64,000 nt of DNA, from contig NZ_WUWN01000004.1 of the NCBI RefSeq assembly GCF_009846865.1, positions 62,001 to 126,000 on the forward strand, read 5' to 3'. The position numbers and the translations under genes were made by a program. Origin of the DNA: Puerhibacterium puerhi. Its GTDB lineage: Bacteria > Actinomycetota > Actinomycetes > Actinomycetales > Cellulomonadaceae. This document shows, piece after piece, positions 23,967-32,597 of this stretch. The notes beneath the pieces are model-generated. The model was given only the letters and a program-made list of their open reading frames with translations, searched no databases and was not told the DNA's origin. How positions within the stretch are numbered: the stretch's first letter is position 1; each line of letters starts with the position of its first letter.

Positions 23967-24563
23967 TCAGCGCAGGTCCCGGCGCACGACGATGCGCGGC
24001 ATGCCCGCGGCGGTGGCAGCGGTGTCGGCGACCTTGGCGAAGCCCACGGACTCGAACAGGCGCCGGGTGCCCACGAACGCGAGCGTCGTGTCGACCCGCC
24101 GGCCGGCGTTGTCGACCGGATACGCCTCGACGACGGGCGCCCCGTGCTGCCGGGCGAAGTCGACGGCGCCGGCGACGAGCGCCCGGCCCACGCCCTGGCC
24201 GCGGTGCCCGGCGCGCGTCCGGACGCACCAGATCGACCAGGCCGGCAGGTCGTCGAGGGCCGGGATGCGGCTGCTGCGCGCGATCGAGTGCACCTCGGCG
24301 CGCGGCGCGACGCCCGACCAGCCGACGACGACGTCCCCGCGGTAGGCGAGGACGCCCGGCGCGACCGGACGCGCCGCGAGCTCCCGGACGTGGTCGCGGC
24401 GCGCCTCGGGGCCGAGCTGCTGGTTGAGCCTCGGGTCGATCCGGTGGCTCAGGCACCAGCAGGCGACCGCCCCCGGCCGCCGGGGACCGAGCATCGTCGC
24501 GATGTCGTCGAACCGGTCGGCGGTCGCCGGCCGGACGTCGAACGCACCGGGGGACGCGGTCAT
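23967..24563 (-). CDS. GNAT-family N-acetyltransferase
   Basis: The 198-residue protein has the GNAT acetyl-CoA motif A as IWCVRTRAGHRGQGVGRALVAGAVDFA, with the R/Q-x-x-G-x-G/A pattern. An N-terminal CWCLSHRI segment is typical of a GNAT subgroup in actinobacteria. The substrate is unknown. A TAGCGT box on the minus strand (24570-24575) is 6 bases before the ATG, so the transcript is probably leaderless. It is divergent from the metal-sensor gene with 88 bases between starts. Confidence 0.83.
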   Translation of the reverse strand: MTASPGAFDVRPATADRFDDIATMLGPRRPGAVACWCLSHRIDPRLNQQLGPEARRDHVRELAARPVAPGVLAYRGDVVVGWSGVAPRAEVHSIARSSRIPALDDLPAWSIWCVRTRAGHRGQGVGRALVAGAVDFARQHGAPVVEAYPVDNAGRRVDTTLAFVGTRRLFESVGFAKVADTAATAAGMPRIVVRRDLR

Positions 24564-24651
24564 GCACCCACGCTAGGCGGGCGCTCCGGCGTCCGACAGG
24601 GCAGGGGGTACAGGGTTCCGTGAATACACGATTCGCTGTACCGTCGGCCCC

Positions 24652-25017
24652 ATGGCACCCCAGCCCGTCGTCCAGCCGGAGGCGCCCGCGCCGACGGTGA
24701 CCCTCACGCACACCGCGGCCCTGGCCCGGCTGGGCCACGCCCTGTCCGACGAGACCCGCACGCGCATCCTCCTGGTGCTGCGCGAGGCGCCCGCGTACCC
24801 GTCCGACCTGGCCGACGCGCTCGGTGTCTCCCGCCAGGTCATGTCGAACCAGCTGGCGTGCCTGCGCGGCTGCGGGCTCGTCGAGGGCGTCCGCGACGGG
24901 CGGCGCACCTGGTACCGGCTCGCCGACACGCACCTGGCGCCCGCGCTGGGCGACCTGCTGCGGCTCGTGCTCGCCGTCGACCCGGCGTGCTGCGGCCCCG
25001 ACTGCACCTGCGCATGA
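24652..25017 (+). CDS. cmtR: ArsR/SmtB-family metal sensor, CmtR-like
   Basis: The 121-residue winged-helix repressor has the recognition region ADALGVSRQVMSNQLACLRGCGLV. The two cysteines of LACLRGCG (Cys70, Cys74) match the metal-binding pair of mycobacterial CmtR, which senses Cd(II) and Pb(II). A third ligand can come from the C-terminal cluster CCGPDCTCA (Cys113, 114, 118, 120). TACCGT at 24639-24644 is 7 bases before the ATG. Imperfect repeats around it (AATACACGATTCGCTGTA) are the likely operator. The stop overlaps the cation transporter start as ATGA, so metal release should induce both genes. Confidence 0.83.
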   Translation: MAPQPVVQPEAPAPTVTLTHTAALARLGHALSDETRTRILLVLREAPAYPSDLADALGVSRQVMSNQLACLRGCGLVEGVRDGRRTWYRLADTHLAPALGDLLRLVLAVDPACCGPDCTCA

Positions 25018-25676
25018 CCGGCATGCCGACGCCGGAGCGCCGCCGCACGCTGCAGCGGCGCGTGCGGGCGGTGGTCGGGGCGACCATCGCCTACAACGTC
25101 GTCGAGGCCGTCGTCGCCCTCGGCGCGGGCCGGGCCGCGTCGTCGACCGCGCTCGTGGGCTTCGGCCTCGACTCGGTGGTGGAGGTGCTCTCGGCGGCGG
25201 CGGTCGCGTGGCAGTTCGCCGGCCGCGACCCCGAGGCCCGCGAGCGGACGGCGATGCGGCTGATCGCCGTCGCCTTCCTCGCGCTGGCCGCCTTCGTGAC
25301 GGTCGAGGCCGCCCGCACCCTCCTGGGCGCCGCCGAGCCCGACGGCTCGACCGTCGGCATCGTGCTCGCCGCGGTCAGCCTCGCCGTCATGCCGGGCCTG
25401 TCGTGGTTCGAGCGCCGCACGGGCCGCGAGCTCGGCTCGGCGTCCGCCGTCGCCGACTCGCACCAGACCCTGCTGTGCGCCTGGCTGTCCGGCGTGCTGC
25501 TGGTGGGCCTGGTCCTGAACAGCACGCTCGGCTGGTGGTGGGCCGACCCGCTGGCCGCGCTGGTGATCGCCGCCTGGGCGGTCAAGGAGGGCGTCGAGGC
25601 GTGGCGCGGCGACGCGTGCGGCACGCCGCTCGCGCAGATCGCCGGGGGCGACACCCGGCACGACGCCTGGCGCTGA
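25014..25676 (+). CDS. Cation-diffusion-facilitator-type metal efflux protein
   Basis: The 220-residue membrane protein has about six TM helices and looks like a short CDF/cation transporter lacking the cytoplasmic C-terminal domain. Acidic residues in TM2 (VGFGLDSVVEVLSAA) and the His/Asp pair of the fifth helix region (SAVADSHQTLLCAWLSG) correspond to the CDF metal site. It begins in the stop codon of the CmtR-like gene (ATGA). Export of Cd, Pb or Zn is inferred from that partner. Confidence 0.8.
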   Translation: MTGMPTPERRRTLQRRVRAVVGATIAYNVVEAVVALGAGRAASSTALVGFGLDSVVEVLSAAAVAWQFAGRDPEARERTAMRLIAVAFLALAAFVTVEAARTLLGAAEPDGSTVGIVLAAVSLAVMPGLSWFERRTGRELGSASAVADSHQTLLCAWLSGVLLVGLVLNSTLGWWWADPLAALVIAAWAVKEGVEAWRGDACGTPLAQIAGGDTRHDAWR

Positions 25677-25679
25677 GGG

Positions 25680-26093
25680 TCAGACGCCCAGGCCCTGCGC
25701 GGCCAGCCACTCCGGGTCCGGCGCCACGGGCTGCACCAGCTCGACGACCAGCCCGTCCGGCCCGGCGGCCTGGAACCGGCGCTGCCCCCACGGCTCCGTC
25801 ACCAGCGGCTTGAGCACCTCGACGCCGCCGGCCGCCAGGCGCGCGTGCTCGGCGTCGACGTCGGCGACCACCAGCGCCACCATCGCACCGCGCACCGGCA
25901 CCCGCGGCTCCGGCCACGACTCGTGGTCGTGCCGCACGAAGTCGACCCGCAACTCCTCGCGGTCGGGGTGCTGCGTACTGACGTACCAGCCGAGGTCGAC
26001 GAGCACGGTGAAGCCGAGCCGCTGGGCGAACCAGTCCCCCGCGGCGGTCGGGTCGCTCACCGCGAACGCCGTCCCGATCTGCGTGACCTGCAC
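25680..26093 (-). CDS. VOC-family protein
   Basis: The 137-residue protein is a single VOC domain: FAVSDPTAAGDWFAQRLGFTVLVDLGWYV at the start, a central VALVVADVDAEHARLAAGGVEV and the closing AAGPDGLVVELVQPV. It starts with GTG behind GGAGGGGG. The tail WLAAQGLGV is an addition after the domain. It converges with the cation transporter with only 3 bases between stops. Its substrate is not deducible. Confidence 0.83.
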   Translation of the reverse strand: MQVTQIGTAFAVSDPTAAGDWFAQRLGFTVLVDLGWYVSTQHPDREELRVDFVRHDHESWPEPRVPVRGAMVALVVADVDAEHARLAAGGVEVLKPLVTEPWGQRRFQAAGPDGLVVELVQPVAPDPEWLAAQGLGV

Positions 26094-26174
26094 GATGGTC
26101 CCCCTCCGTCGACGATGCCGGTCCGGGGGCAGCCTGGCAGGCCGCCGCCCTGTGGCGCCAGGGGTCTGCCGAGG

Positions 26175-26714
26175 TCAGTCCTCCGGGGGGTACCAGACCC
26201 GTGTGCCGTCCACCGCGGCGAACGACGTGAGCGTGTGCGGTTTCGCCGACGTCGGCGACATGATGTCGAGGACCTCGACGCCGCGGACCAGCAGCGCGTC
26301 GCCGATCAGCGAGCGGTGACAGCGCCACGGCACCGCCTCGGCGCACATCACGGCTAGCCGCTCGTCGCGAGCCTCGGCCGCGAGCGCCTCGACCGCGTCG
26401 GCGAACTGCGGGGTCTGCATGTAGTCGGCGTAGCCGCGGAACGAGGCGTTGCGCCACGCCCCGTTGATCCCCTCGGCGCTCTCCTTGCGCGCGTGCCGCA
26501 GGCCGCCCAGCGCCGGCACCCGCTCGTAGCCCAGGCCGCGCTCGCGCAGCGCGGGGCCGAGCACGTCCTCGGCGAACTGCGGGTTGCGCCGCGACCTCGG
26601 CACGGTGCGCACGTCCACCACCCGCTGCACCCCGTGCGCCTGCAGCAGCGCGACGAACTCGTCGAGGGGGTGCGTGGAGTGCCCCACCGTCCAGACCGTC
26701 GTCGCGCCCGCCAT
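26175..26714 (-). CDS. DUF488 family protein
   Basis: The 179-residue protein has the DUF488 hallmarks: the N-terminal VWTVGHSTHPLDEFVALL, then VDVRTVPRSRRNPQF, and the conserved Cys/His motif MCAEAVPWRCHRSLIGDAL. The family is widespread and often linked to DNA repair or stress neighbourhoods, but no activity is settled. TACGGT (26722-26727, minus strand) lies 7 bases before the ATG, giving a probable leaderless mRNA. It is divergent from the glutamate-cysteine ligase type gene. Confidence 0.85.
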   Translation of the reverse strand: MAGATTVWTVGHSTHPLDEFVALLQAHGVQRVVDVRTVPRSRRNPQFAEDVLGPALRERGLGYERVPALGGLRHARKESAEGINGAWRNASFRGYADYMQTPQFADAVEALAAEARDERLAVMCAEAVPWRCHRSLIGDALLVRGVEVLDIMSPTSAKPHTLTSFAAVDGTRVWYPPED

Positions 26715-26849
26715 GCGGCCCACCGTAGGAGGCGGCGGCCCGCGCCCGCAGGCGGAGCGGGCAGGCGCTCGTCGCCCAGGGCACCCGCACCTGCGGCCGG
26801 GCCGCGCGTCGCCGAAGATGGTAGGGAGCCCGGGGAGCAGGGAGCCGCG

Positions 26850-28055
26850 ATGGTCCGGACGTTCGGCGTGGAGGAAGAGCTGCTGCTCGTCGACGCGCGC
26901 AGCCGGCAGCCGCTCGCGGCCAGCGAGGACGCCGTGCAGCGCGCGCAGCGGCCCGACGCCGGGGAGCCGGCGCCCGCCGCCGCGCCGCTGGACGCGGACG
27001 GCGCGGGCGAGGCGCAGCCGGGCGGACCCGGGCCGAAGGTGGCGACGGCGCCGGGTGGGCACGCGCTGACCCTCGAGCTCCAGCAGGAGCAGATCGAGGT
27101 GGTCGGCCCCCCGCAGACCTCGCTGGCCGACCAGATCGCCGCCATCCGCACCGGCCGGACGCTCGCGGACGCCGCCGCACGCGCGGTGGGCGGCCGCGCC
27201 GTCGCCATCGGCACGTCCGTCTCCGCAGGGCTGCCGCACCTGGTGCCGGAGGCGCGCTACCGGCGCATCCAGCGGCACGTCGGGATCCTCGCCGCCGAGC
27301 AGCTGACCTGCGGGTTCCACGTGCACGTGGCGGTCGACGACCGCGAGCAGGGCGTCGCGGCGCTCGACCGCATCCGGGTCTGGCTGCCGGTGCTCCTGGC
27401 CCTCAGCGCCAACTCCCCGTTCTGGTACGGGGTCGAGTCGGGGTTCGCGAGCTACCGCTACCAGGCCTGGACGCGGTGGCCCACCGCCGGCGCCTACGAG
27501 ATCTTCGGCTCCGCCGAGGCGTACGACCGGTGCATGGCGGCCGTGCTGCGCTCCGGCGTCGCGCTGGACGACGGCATGCTCTACTACGACGCCCGCCTGT
27601 CGGTCCCCTGGCCCACCATCGAGGTGCGCGTGGCCGACGTCGTCCTCGACCCGGTGCAGGCCGGGGTGATCGCGGCGATGATCCGCGCGCTGGTGGAGAC
27701 GGCGTGCCGGCAGCACCGCGACGGCGTGCCGCCGCACCCGGCGGGCGTCACCGAGCTGCGGGCCTGGTCGTGGCGGGCCAGCCGGTTCGGCGTGGAGGAG
27801 AAGCTGGTCAGCCCGTCGACGGGCCGCCCCACCCCGGCCGGTCACGTGGTGGCCGAGCTGCTCGACCTGCTGCGTCCCGTGCTGGACGAGTACGGCGAGG
27901 ACGCGCAGGTGCAGGCCGTCGTCGCGGAGATCCTGCAGGACGGCCCGGGCGCCCAGCGCCAGCGCGAGGCGTTCGCGCGGCGGCACGACCTCACCGACGT
28001 CGTCGACACGGCGATCAGCCTGGGCACGCCGGCACCGGACGGCGTCGGCGCCTGA
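26850..28055 (+). CDS. Carboxylate-amine ligase of the glutamate-cysteine ligase 2 (YbdK) family
   Basis: The 401-residue protein belongs to the GCS2 family: TFGVEEELLLVDARSRQPL at the N-terminus, LELQQEQIEVVGPP as the second acidic motif, and AEQLTCGFHVHVAVDDREQG in the core. It ligates glutamate, or a related carboxylate, to an amine with ATP. In actinobacteria such enzymes are weak gamma-glutamylcysteine ligases of unclear physiological role. A GGGAG site precedes the ATG at 26850. It ends in a strong terminator shared with the convergent CNNM genes. Confidence 0.87.
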   Translation: MVRTFGVEEELLLVDARSRQPLAASEDAVQRAQRPDAGEPAPAAAPLDADGAGEAQPGGPGPKVATAPGGHALTLELQQEQIEVVGPPQTSLADQIAAIRTGRTLADAAARAVGGRAVAIGTSVSAGLPHLVPEARYRRIQRHVGILAAEQLTCGFHVHVAVDDREQGVAALDRIRVWLPVLLALSANSPFWYGVESGFASYRYQAWTRWPTAGAYEIFGSAEAYDRCMAAVLRSGVALDDGMLYYDARLSVPWPTIEVRVADVVLDPVQAGVIAAMIRALVETACRQHRDGVPPHPAGVTELRAWSWRASRFGVEEKLVSPSTGRPTPAGHVVAELLDLLRPVLDEYGEDAQVQAVVAEILQDGPGAQRQREAFARRHDLTDVVDTAISLGTPAPDGVGA

Positions 28056-28066
28056 CGAGGACCGCT

Positions 28067-28100
28067 GGACCCGGCCTCCGTGGCGTAGGAGGCCGGGTCC
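28067..28100. terminator. Perfect 13-bp hairpin between convergent genes
   Basis: Arms 28067-28079 and 28088-28100 pair perfectly with an eight-base loop, between the ligase gene (ending 28055) and the CNNM gene (ending 28122). Confidence 0.8.
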
Positions 28101-28121
28101 GGCTCGCGCGGCCGGGCCGCG

Positions 28122-29153
28122 TCAGCCGGCGGCGACCGGCTCCGCCACCGTGCGCGGGAAGATCCGCGCCAGGACGTCGGCCAGCGTCACGACGCCGACG
28201 GCGCCGGACGGCTGGTGCACGAGCGCGAGGTGGTTGCTCGTCTCGCGCATCCGCGTCAGGGCGGTGTGCAGCGGCGTGTCCGCCGTGAGCACGAACGCGT
28301 CCCGGACCAGGCCGGCGACCGGGGCGGCGTCGTCGAGCAGCAGCGTGTCGCGCACGTGCACGACGCCGGTCGGCGCCGGGGCGCCGGCGGGCCGCACGAG
28401 GATGCGCAGGTGCCCGGAGCGGTCAGCAGCCGCGCGCACGTCGGCCGCCGTCGCGTCGCCGCCCACGGACACCGGGTCCGCCCCCTCGCGCAGCAGGTCC
28501 GCGACGGTGAGCCGGCGCAGGTCGAGCGCGCCCGAGAGCTGCTCGGAGTAGGCGGGGTCGAGCGCACCCACGTTGGCCGAGTGCTCCACGAGGTGGCGCA
28601 GGTCCTCCGGGCTGCGGCCCGAGGCCACCTGCCCGGTCGGCTCGACGCCGACGCGGCGCAGGCACCAGTTCGCCGCCTCGTTGAGCGCCACCAGGACCGG
28701 CCGGGTGACGGCCATGAACGCCCGCATCGGCAGCGCCAGCAGGGTCGCCGACGTCTCCGGGTGCGCGATCGCCCAGGACTTCGGCGCCATCTCGCCGACC
28801 ACCAGGTGCAGGAACGTCACGATGATCAGCGCCAGGACGAACCCGGCGACGTCCGCGAGCCACACAGCGGCGCCCCAGGACTCGAACACCGGGGTCAGCC
28901 AGTGGTGCACGGCCGGCTTGGTGATCGCGCCGAGCGCCAGGGTGCAGGCGGTGATGCCGAGCTGCGACCCGGCCAGGAGCACGGTCAGCTCGGCGGAGCT
29001 GCGCAGGGCGGCGCGGGCCGCGCGGCTGGACGCCGCGGCGTCCTCCAGGCGGTGCCGCTTGGCCGCGAGCAGCGCGAACTCGACGGCGACGAAGAACGCG
29101 CTCAGCGCGATGATGACGACGGTCGCACCGGCGACCACCCACGGGTTGCTCAT
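28122..29153 (-). CDS. CNNM-domain ion transporter (HlyC/CorC family), second of a pair
   Basis: The 343-residue protein has an N-terminal CNNM (DUF21) membrane domain with three to four TM helices and the motif GSQLGITACTLALGAITKP. Next are FLHLVVGEMAPKSWAIAHPE and two C-terminal CBS-type modules (about 190-335), ending before any CorC_HlyC domain. CNNM proteins export or exchange Mg2+ and related ions, with CBS domains sensing nucleotides. The ATG overlaps the stop of the upstream paralogue (ATGA), so the two probably form a heteromer. Confidence 0.86.
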   Translation of the reverse strand: MSNPWVVAGATVVIIALSAFFVAVEFALLAAKRHRLEDAAASSRAARAALRSSAELTVLLAGSQLGITACTLALGAITKPAVHHWLTPVFESWGAAVWLADVAGFVLALIIVTFLHLVVGEMAPKSWAIAHPETSATLLALPMRAFMAVTRPVLVALNEAANWCLRRVGVEPTGQVASGRSPEDLRHLVEHSANVGALDPAYSEQLSGALDLRRLTVADLLREGADPVSVGGDATAADVRAAADRSGHLRILVRPAGAPAPTGVVHVRDTLLLDDAAPVAGLVRDAFVLTADTPLHTALTRMRETSNHLALVHQPSGAVGVVTLADVLARIFPRTVAEPVAAG

Positions 29154-30589
29154 CGGGCCTCCTCCGCGTCCTGCTCACCGTTCTCGGCGTCGGCGCCCTG
29201 CTCCACGCCCTGCTCGACGTCCTGCTCGGCGCCGTGCTCGAGGAGCGTCACGCGCACCTGCGCGGGCACGTGCCGCTCGACCTCGAGCACCTCGACGCGC
29301 AGCGCCCGGGCGGGCGGCGGCTCGGGCAGCGCCAGGTCGGCCGGGTCGGCCGGCAGGGCCACCTCGACGGCGTCGCCGGGCTCCAGGAACGCGCCGTGCG
29401 CGGCGATCGCCAGGCCGGCGATCGTCTCGTAGTCGCCCTCGGGCAGCTCGCGCCCGACGGCGCGCTCCACCTCGTCGACGTGCACGTCGCCGTCCATCAC
29501 CCACACGCCGTCCTCGCTCGGGGCGAGCGGGCCGGGCTCGGGCTCGTCGTGCTCGTCGGTGATCTCGCCGACCAGCTCCTCGGCCAGGTCCTCGGCGGTG
29601 AGCACGCCCACGAAGCCGCCGTACTCGTCGAGCACGCAGGCCATCTGGTTGCGCGTGGCGGACAGCTCGGCAAGCGCGTCGGGCAGCGCCATGGTGGTGG
29701 GCAGCACGAGCGCCGGGCGCGCGACGGCGGCGACCGGCTCGGGGTCGGCGGCCGGGCGGCGCAGCACGTCGACCAGGTGCACCACGCCGACGACGTCGTC
29801 GTCGGCGCCGAGCACTGGGTAGCGCGAGTGGCCGGCGGCCATGAGCTCGCGCACCTGCGCCACGGTGTCGTCAGCGCGCACGGTGTCGACCTGGGCGCGC
29901 GGGATCATCGCGTGCTCCACGTCCTGGCGCGGGAAGTCGAGGATCCGGTCCAGCAGGTCGGACAGGTCGTCGGGCAGGTCACCGCTGGCGCGCGAGTCGG
30001 CCACGATGTGCTCGAGGTCGCGCGCGGTGGCGGAGTGCTCGACGTCGTGCACCGGCTCGATGCGCAGCAGGCGCAGCAGGGCGTTGGACGCGGCGTCGAA
30101 CACCGCGATGAGCCAGCCGAGCGCGCCGAGGTAGACCTGCGTGGACCGGGCCAGCCAGGTCGCCACCGGCTCCGGGCGGGCGATCGCGAGGTTCTTCGGG
30201 AACAGCTCGCCGAACAGCATCTGCACCACGGTGGACAGCAGCAGCGCCGCGACGGTGCCGACGGCGACGCCGACCCCGGTCGGCACGCCGACGCCGCCCA
30301 GCGCGGTGCCGAGCGCCTCGCCCACCAGCGGCTCGGCGACGTAGCCGACGAGCAGGCCGGTGATCGTGATGCCCAGCTGGGCGCCGGAGAGCATGAACGA
30401 CGTGCGCTTGGTGACCGCGAGCGCCCGGCGCGCGGAGGCGTCCCCCGCCTCGGCCCGCGCCGCGAGGCGCGAGCGGTCCACGGCCATGTACGCGAACTCC
30501 TGCGCGACGAAGTACCCCGTCGCGGCGGTGATCGCGAGGATCACCACGAGGCCGACGAGCAGCGACAGCACCCAGGTCACGAGGTCCAC
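29150..30589 (-). CDS. CNNM/CBS/CorC ion transporter, first of a pair
   Basis: The 479-residue protein has the full CorC-type architecture. A CNNM domain (about 1-195, with [19 protein letters not shown] and [15 protein letters not shown]) leads into two CBS domains (about 215-340). A C-terminal CorC_HlyC transporter-associated domain follows (about 355-445, [19 protein letters not shown]). The acidic tail is rich in EQGVEQGAD repeats. It starts with GTG at 30589. The upstream leader holds a hairpin and a short frame that overlaps this start, which may couple expression to ion supply. Together with the next gene it is a probable Mg2+/Co2+ system. Confidence 0.88.
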   Translation of the reverse strand: MDLVTWVLSLLVGLVVILAITAATGYFVAQEFAYMAVDRSRLAARAEAGDASARRALAVTKRTSFMLSGAQLGITITGLLVGYVAEPLVGEALGTALGGVGVPTGVGVAVGTVAALLLSTVVQMLFGELFPKNLAIARPEPVATWLARSTQVYLGALGWLIAVFDAASNALLRLLRIEPVHDVEHSATARDLEHIVADSRASGDLPDDLSDLLDRILDFPRQDVEHAMIPRAQVDTVRADDTVAQVRELMAAGHSRYPVLGADDDVVGVVHLVDVLRRPAADPEPVAAVARPALVLPTTMALPDALAELSATRNQMACVLDEYGGFVGVLTAEDLAEELVGEITDEHDEPEPGPLAPSEDGVWVMDGDVHVDEVERAVGRELPEGDYETIAGLAIAAHGAFLEPGDAVEVALPADPADLALPEPPPARALRVEVLEVERHVPAQVRVTLLEHGAEQDVEQGVEQGADAENGEQDAEEAR

Positions 30590-30657
30590 CCCCGTCCGCC
30601 ACGCGTGCTCCGAGGATGATCGCCCGTCCTGGGCCTGGTACTACTGCTGGTGTCCAT
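30577..30657 (-). CDS. Possible 26-residue leader peptide upstream of the CNNM operon
   Basis: An ATG at 30657 follows GGAAGG at proper distance and opens a frame of 26 codons rich in Arg, Thr, Ser and Pro. Its stop (30577-30579) lies 11 bases inside the CNNM gene in another frame. A 9-bp hairpin (30674-30695) stands just upstream in the same leader. The arrangement is what a translation-coupled regulatory leader would look like, but it could be chance. Confidence 0.3.
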   Translation of the reverse strand: MDTSSSTRPRTGDHPRSTRGGRGWTS

Positions 30658-30673
30658 GGTCCTTCCACAGGTC

Positions 30674-30695
30674 GAGGGGCCCGCGTGGGCCCCTC
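30674..30695. terminator. 9-bp perfect GC hairpin in the CNNM/AI-2E intergenic region
   Basis: GAGGGGCCC (30674-30682) and GGGCCCCTC (30687-30695) pair around a GCGT loop. It stands in the 298-base space between two divergent genes, where a terminator of a gene is not expected. It may be a leader structure for the CNNM operon. Confidence 0.45.
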
Positions 30696-30887
30696 GTCGT
30701 CGGCTCCGTGCTTCGATCTTCGCCGGATCGCCCGGCTCCTGCATCCAACGCCGACGACGTGCCGTCGGTTCCCGGGGTGTGCGGCGCGCGCCTCACCTCG
30801 GCGAACGCCGCGCGGGGATGCCGCGCGCGGGCCGCCGGCTCCCCGTACCGTCGGGGCTGACCCCGACCCCGCACGGGAGGACAGGCG

Positions 30888-32096
30888 ATGGGACCGAGAC
30901 GCAGGCCGCAGGACGAGCCGCCGGCGCGGGCCGACGAAGCGGGCGCCGACGTCGTGGGCGCCGACGTGATGAGCGCCGACGTGGTGGGCGCCCCGGACGC
31001 CCCGCGCCCCCGGCGCACGGCCTCGGCGCTGTGGGCCGACGGCTTCGGGCGGGTGGGGACCCGCGCGGTGCAGGTGCTGGCCGTGCTCGCGGTGCTCGCC
31101 GTCTTCGTGCTCGCCGTGACGCGGCTGACGCTCGTCGTCATCCCCGTGCTCATCGCGCTGGTCCTGGCGGCGGCGATCTCGCCGCTCGTGTCGCTGCTGC
31201 GGCGCCGGGGCCTGCCCGCCCTGCTCGCGACCTGGATCGCGCTGCTGGCGCTGGTCGCGGTCCTGGCGGGGATCGTCTGGCTGGTGATCCGGGCCGTCGT
31301 GAACCAGTGGGACGAGCTGAGCGCCCAGGCCGTCGACGGCTTCGACGCGCTCCAGTCGTACGTGCAGGGGCTGCCGTTCGAGGTCACCGAGGAGCAGGTC
31401 CGGTCGCTCCAGGAGTCGGTCACCGGGCTGCTGCAGTCCAGCGCCGTGGGCTCGGGCGCCATCGCCGGGGTGTCGGCGACGGCGGACTTCGTCGCCGGGT
31501 TCTTCATCATGATCGTGGTGCTGTTCTTCTTCCTCAAGGACGGCCCGAAGCTGTGGGAGTTCCTCCTGCGCCCGTTCGAGGGCCACCGCTACGAGCGCGG
31601 CAAGCGCATCGGCGACGCGACGGTCCGCACGCTCGGCGGGTACGTGCGCGGCACGGCGATCGTCGCGGCGGTGGACGCGATCGGCATCGGCATCGGGCTC
31701 GCGATCGTCGGGGTGCCGCTGGTGATCCCGCTGTCGGTGCTCGTGTTCCTGCTCGCGTTCATCCCGCTGGTCGGCGCCACCCTCGCCGGCGTCCTCGCCG
31801 CCCTGGTCGCCCTCGTGGCGGTCGGCCCGGTCGAGGCGTTGATCGTGGTCGCGATCGTCGTCGTCGTGAACCAGGTGGAGGGCGACTTCCTGCAGCCGAT
31901 CGTCATGGGGCGCGCCCTGCGCCTGCACCCGCTGATGATCCTCGTCGCCCTCACCGCCGGCACCGTGCTGGCGGGCCTCACCGGCGCCGTCCTGGCCGTG
32001 CCGATCGCGGCGTCGATCTGGCGGGCGATCCAGGTGTGGGACGGGCCGGACCTGCCGGCGCGGTTCGCCCGGGAGAAGCGGCCGGAGACGGTCTAG
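30888..32096 (+). CDS. AI-2E family transporter (PerM/YdiK-like)
   Basis: The 402-residue membrane protein has the two halves of the family. The first TM pair (about 60-130) precedes a periplasmic-side segment rich in polar residues. A C-terminal block then carries AFIPLVGATLAGVLAALVAL, VVNQVEGDFLQPIVMGRALRLHPLMILVALTAG. These match the AI-2E/DUF20 signature. Members export small molecules or act as Na+/H+ exchangers; the substrate is unknown. The N-terminus contains three 5-residue units of the type GADVV encoded by a 15-bp tandem repeat (30942-30986). The stop TAG overlaps the antitoxin-like gene's stop on the other strand within CTAG. Confidence 0.85.
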   Translation: MGPRRRPQDEPPARADEAGADVVGADVMSADVVGAPDAPRPRRTASALWADGFGRVGTRAVQVLAVLAVLAVFVLAVTRLTLVVIPVLIALVLAAAISPLVSLLRRRGLPALLATWIALLALVAVLAGIVWLVIRAVVNQWDELSAQAVDGFDALQSYVQGLPFEVTEEQVRSLQESVTGLLQSSAVGSGAIAGVSATADFVAGFFIMIVVLFFFLKDGPKLWEFLLRPFEGHRYERGKRIGDATVRTLGGYVRGTAIVAAVDAIGIGIGLAIVGVPLVIPLSVLVFLLAFIPLVGATLAGVLAALVALVAVGPVEALIVVAIVVVVNQVEGDFLQPIVMGRALRLHPLMILVALTAGTVLAGLTGAVLAVPIAASIWRAIQVWDGPDLPARFAREKRPETV

Positions 32097-32299
32097 CCGT
32101 CGCCTCGAGCGTCGCTCGCGCTGCGGCCGGCCGCTCCCCGCGCGCGGTCGATCAGGTTCGCGACGTCCTCCCGGCTGGGCACCCCGCCGTCGTGCCGCAC
32201 GGCAGCGAGCGACTGCACGACCGCGTAGCGCTGGTGCACGTCCAGCTGCTCGAACAGCTCCGGCCACCGCTCCTCGGCATCGAACCGCCCCCTGGCCAC
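32093..32299 (-). CDS. VbhA-like antitoxin-domain small protein
   Basis: The 68-residue protein reads WPELFEQLDVHQRYAVVQSLAAVRHDGG and PSREDVANLIDRARG, the pattern of small actinobacterial proteins annotated as antitoxin VbhA family. VbhA inhibits the Fic toxin VbhT through a (S/T)xxxE(G/N) motif; no clear inhibitory motif is visible here and no Fic gene lies nearby. The GTG at 32299 follows GGAGG with 6-base spacing, preferred over a longer frame to 32467. The stop codon overlaps that of the convergent AI-2E transporter. A role outside toxin control is quite possible. Confidence 0.6.
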   Translation of the reverse strand: MARGRFDAEERWPELFEQLDVHQRYAVVQSLAAVRHDGGVPSREDVANLIDRARGAAGRSASDARGDG

Positions 32300-32597
32300 G
32301 CCACGCCTCCCGACCGACGACCGCCACGGCGCCCCGGGCGAGGGCGTGGCGTCGCCGCCTCGCTGCCCTCGCCGGGATCCGCCCGGGCCGGCCCCCCTGG
32401 CCCGCCCGGCGCCCGACCCTACCCAGATGATTGTTCCTTCAACAGTGCCGATCCGGCGGACGCTCACGCGCCCTGGGTGGAATCAGGGCGCTGCGGGGAA
32501 GGTGCGGACGTCGTGCCTGGTGAGCCCCCGTGGCGGCCCGAGCGGCGACGAGGCGAGCCGGCGGATTTTCACCCTCGGGGCCGCGCCCGGGGGGCGG
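32300..32597. other. Intergenic region, no gene seen
   Basis: This stretch separates the antitoxin-like gene from the DUF4166 gene, both on the minus strand. An AT-richer island at about 32425-32460 holds TTGAAG and TAGGGT on the minus strand with about 15 bases between them. That is a possible promoter for the antitoxin-like gene. I see no further structure. Confidence 0.4.

Noticed and set aside
22811-25676. An ars operon for arsenic resistance
   Set aside because: The ArsR-like protein has CmtR-type cysteines and is coupled to a cation exporter, a GNAT gene lies between, and no arsenate reductase is present.
30590-30887. Known Mg2+ riboswitch (M-box) before the CNNM operon
   Set aside because: The leader is too short and I cannot fit the conserved M-box core; only one hairpin and a short frame are visible.
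30641-32327. Minus-strand frames overlapping the AI-2E transporter
   Set aside because: Their composition is that of antisense GC frames, and the plus-strand frame has a clear membrane-protein family match and ribosome site.
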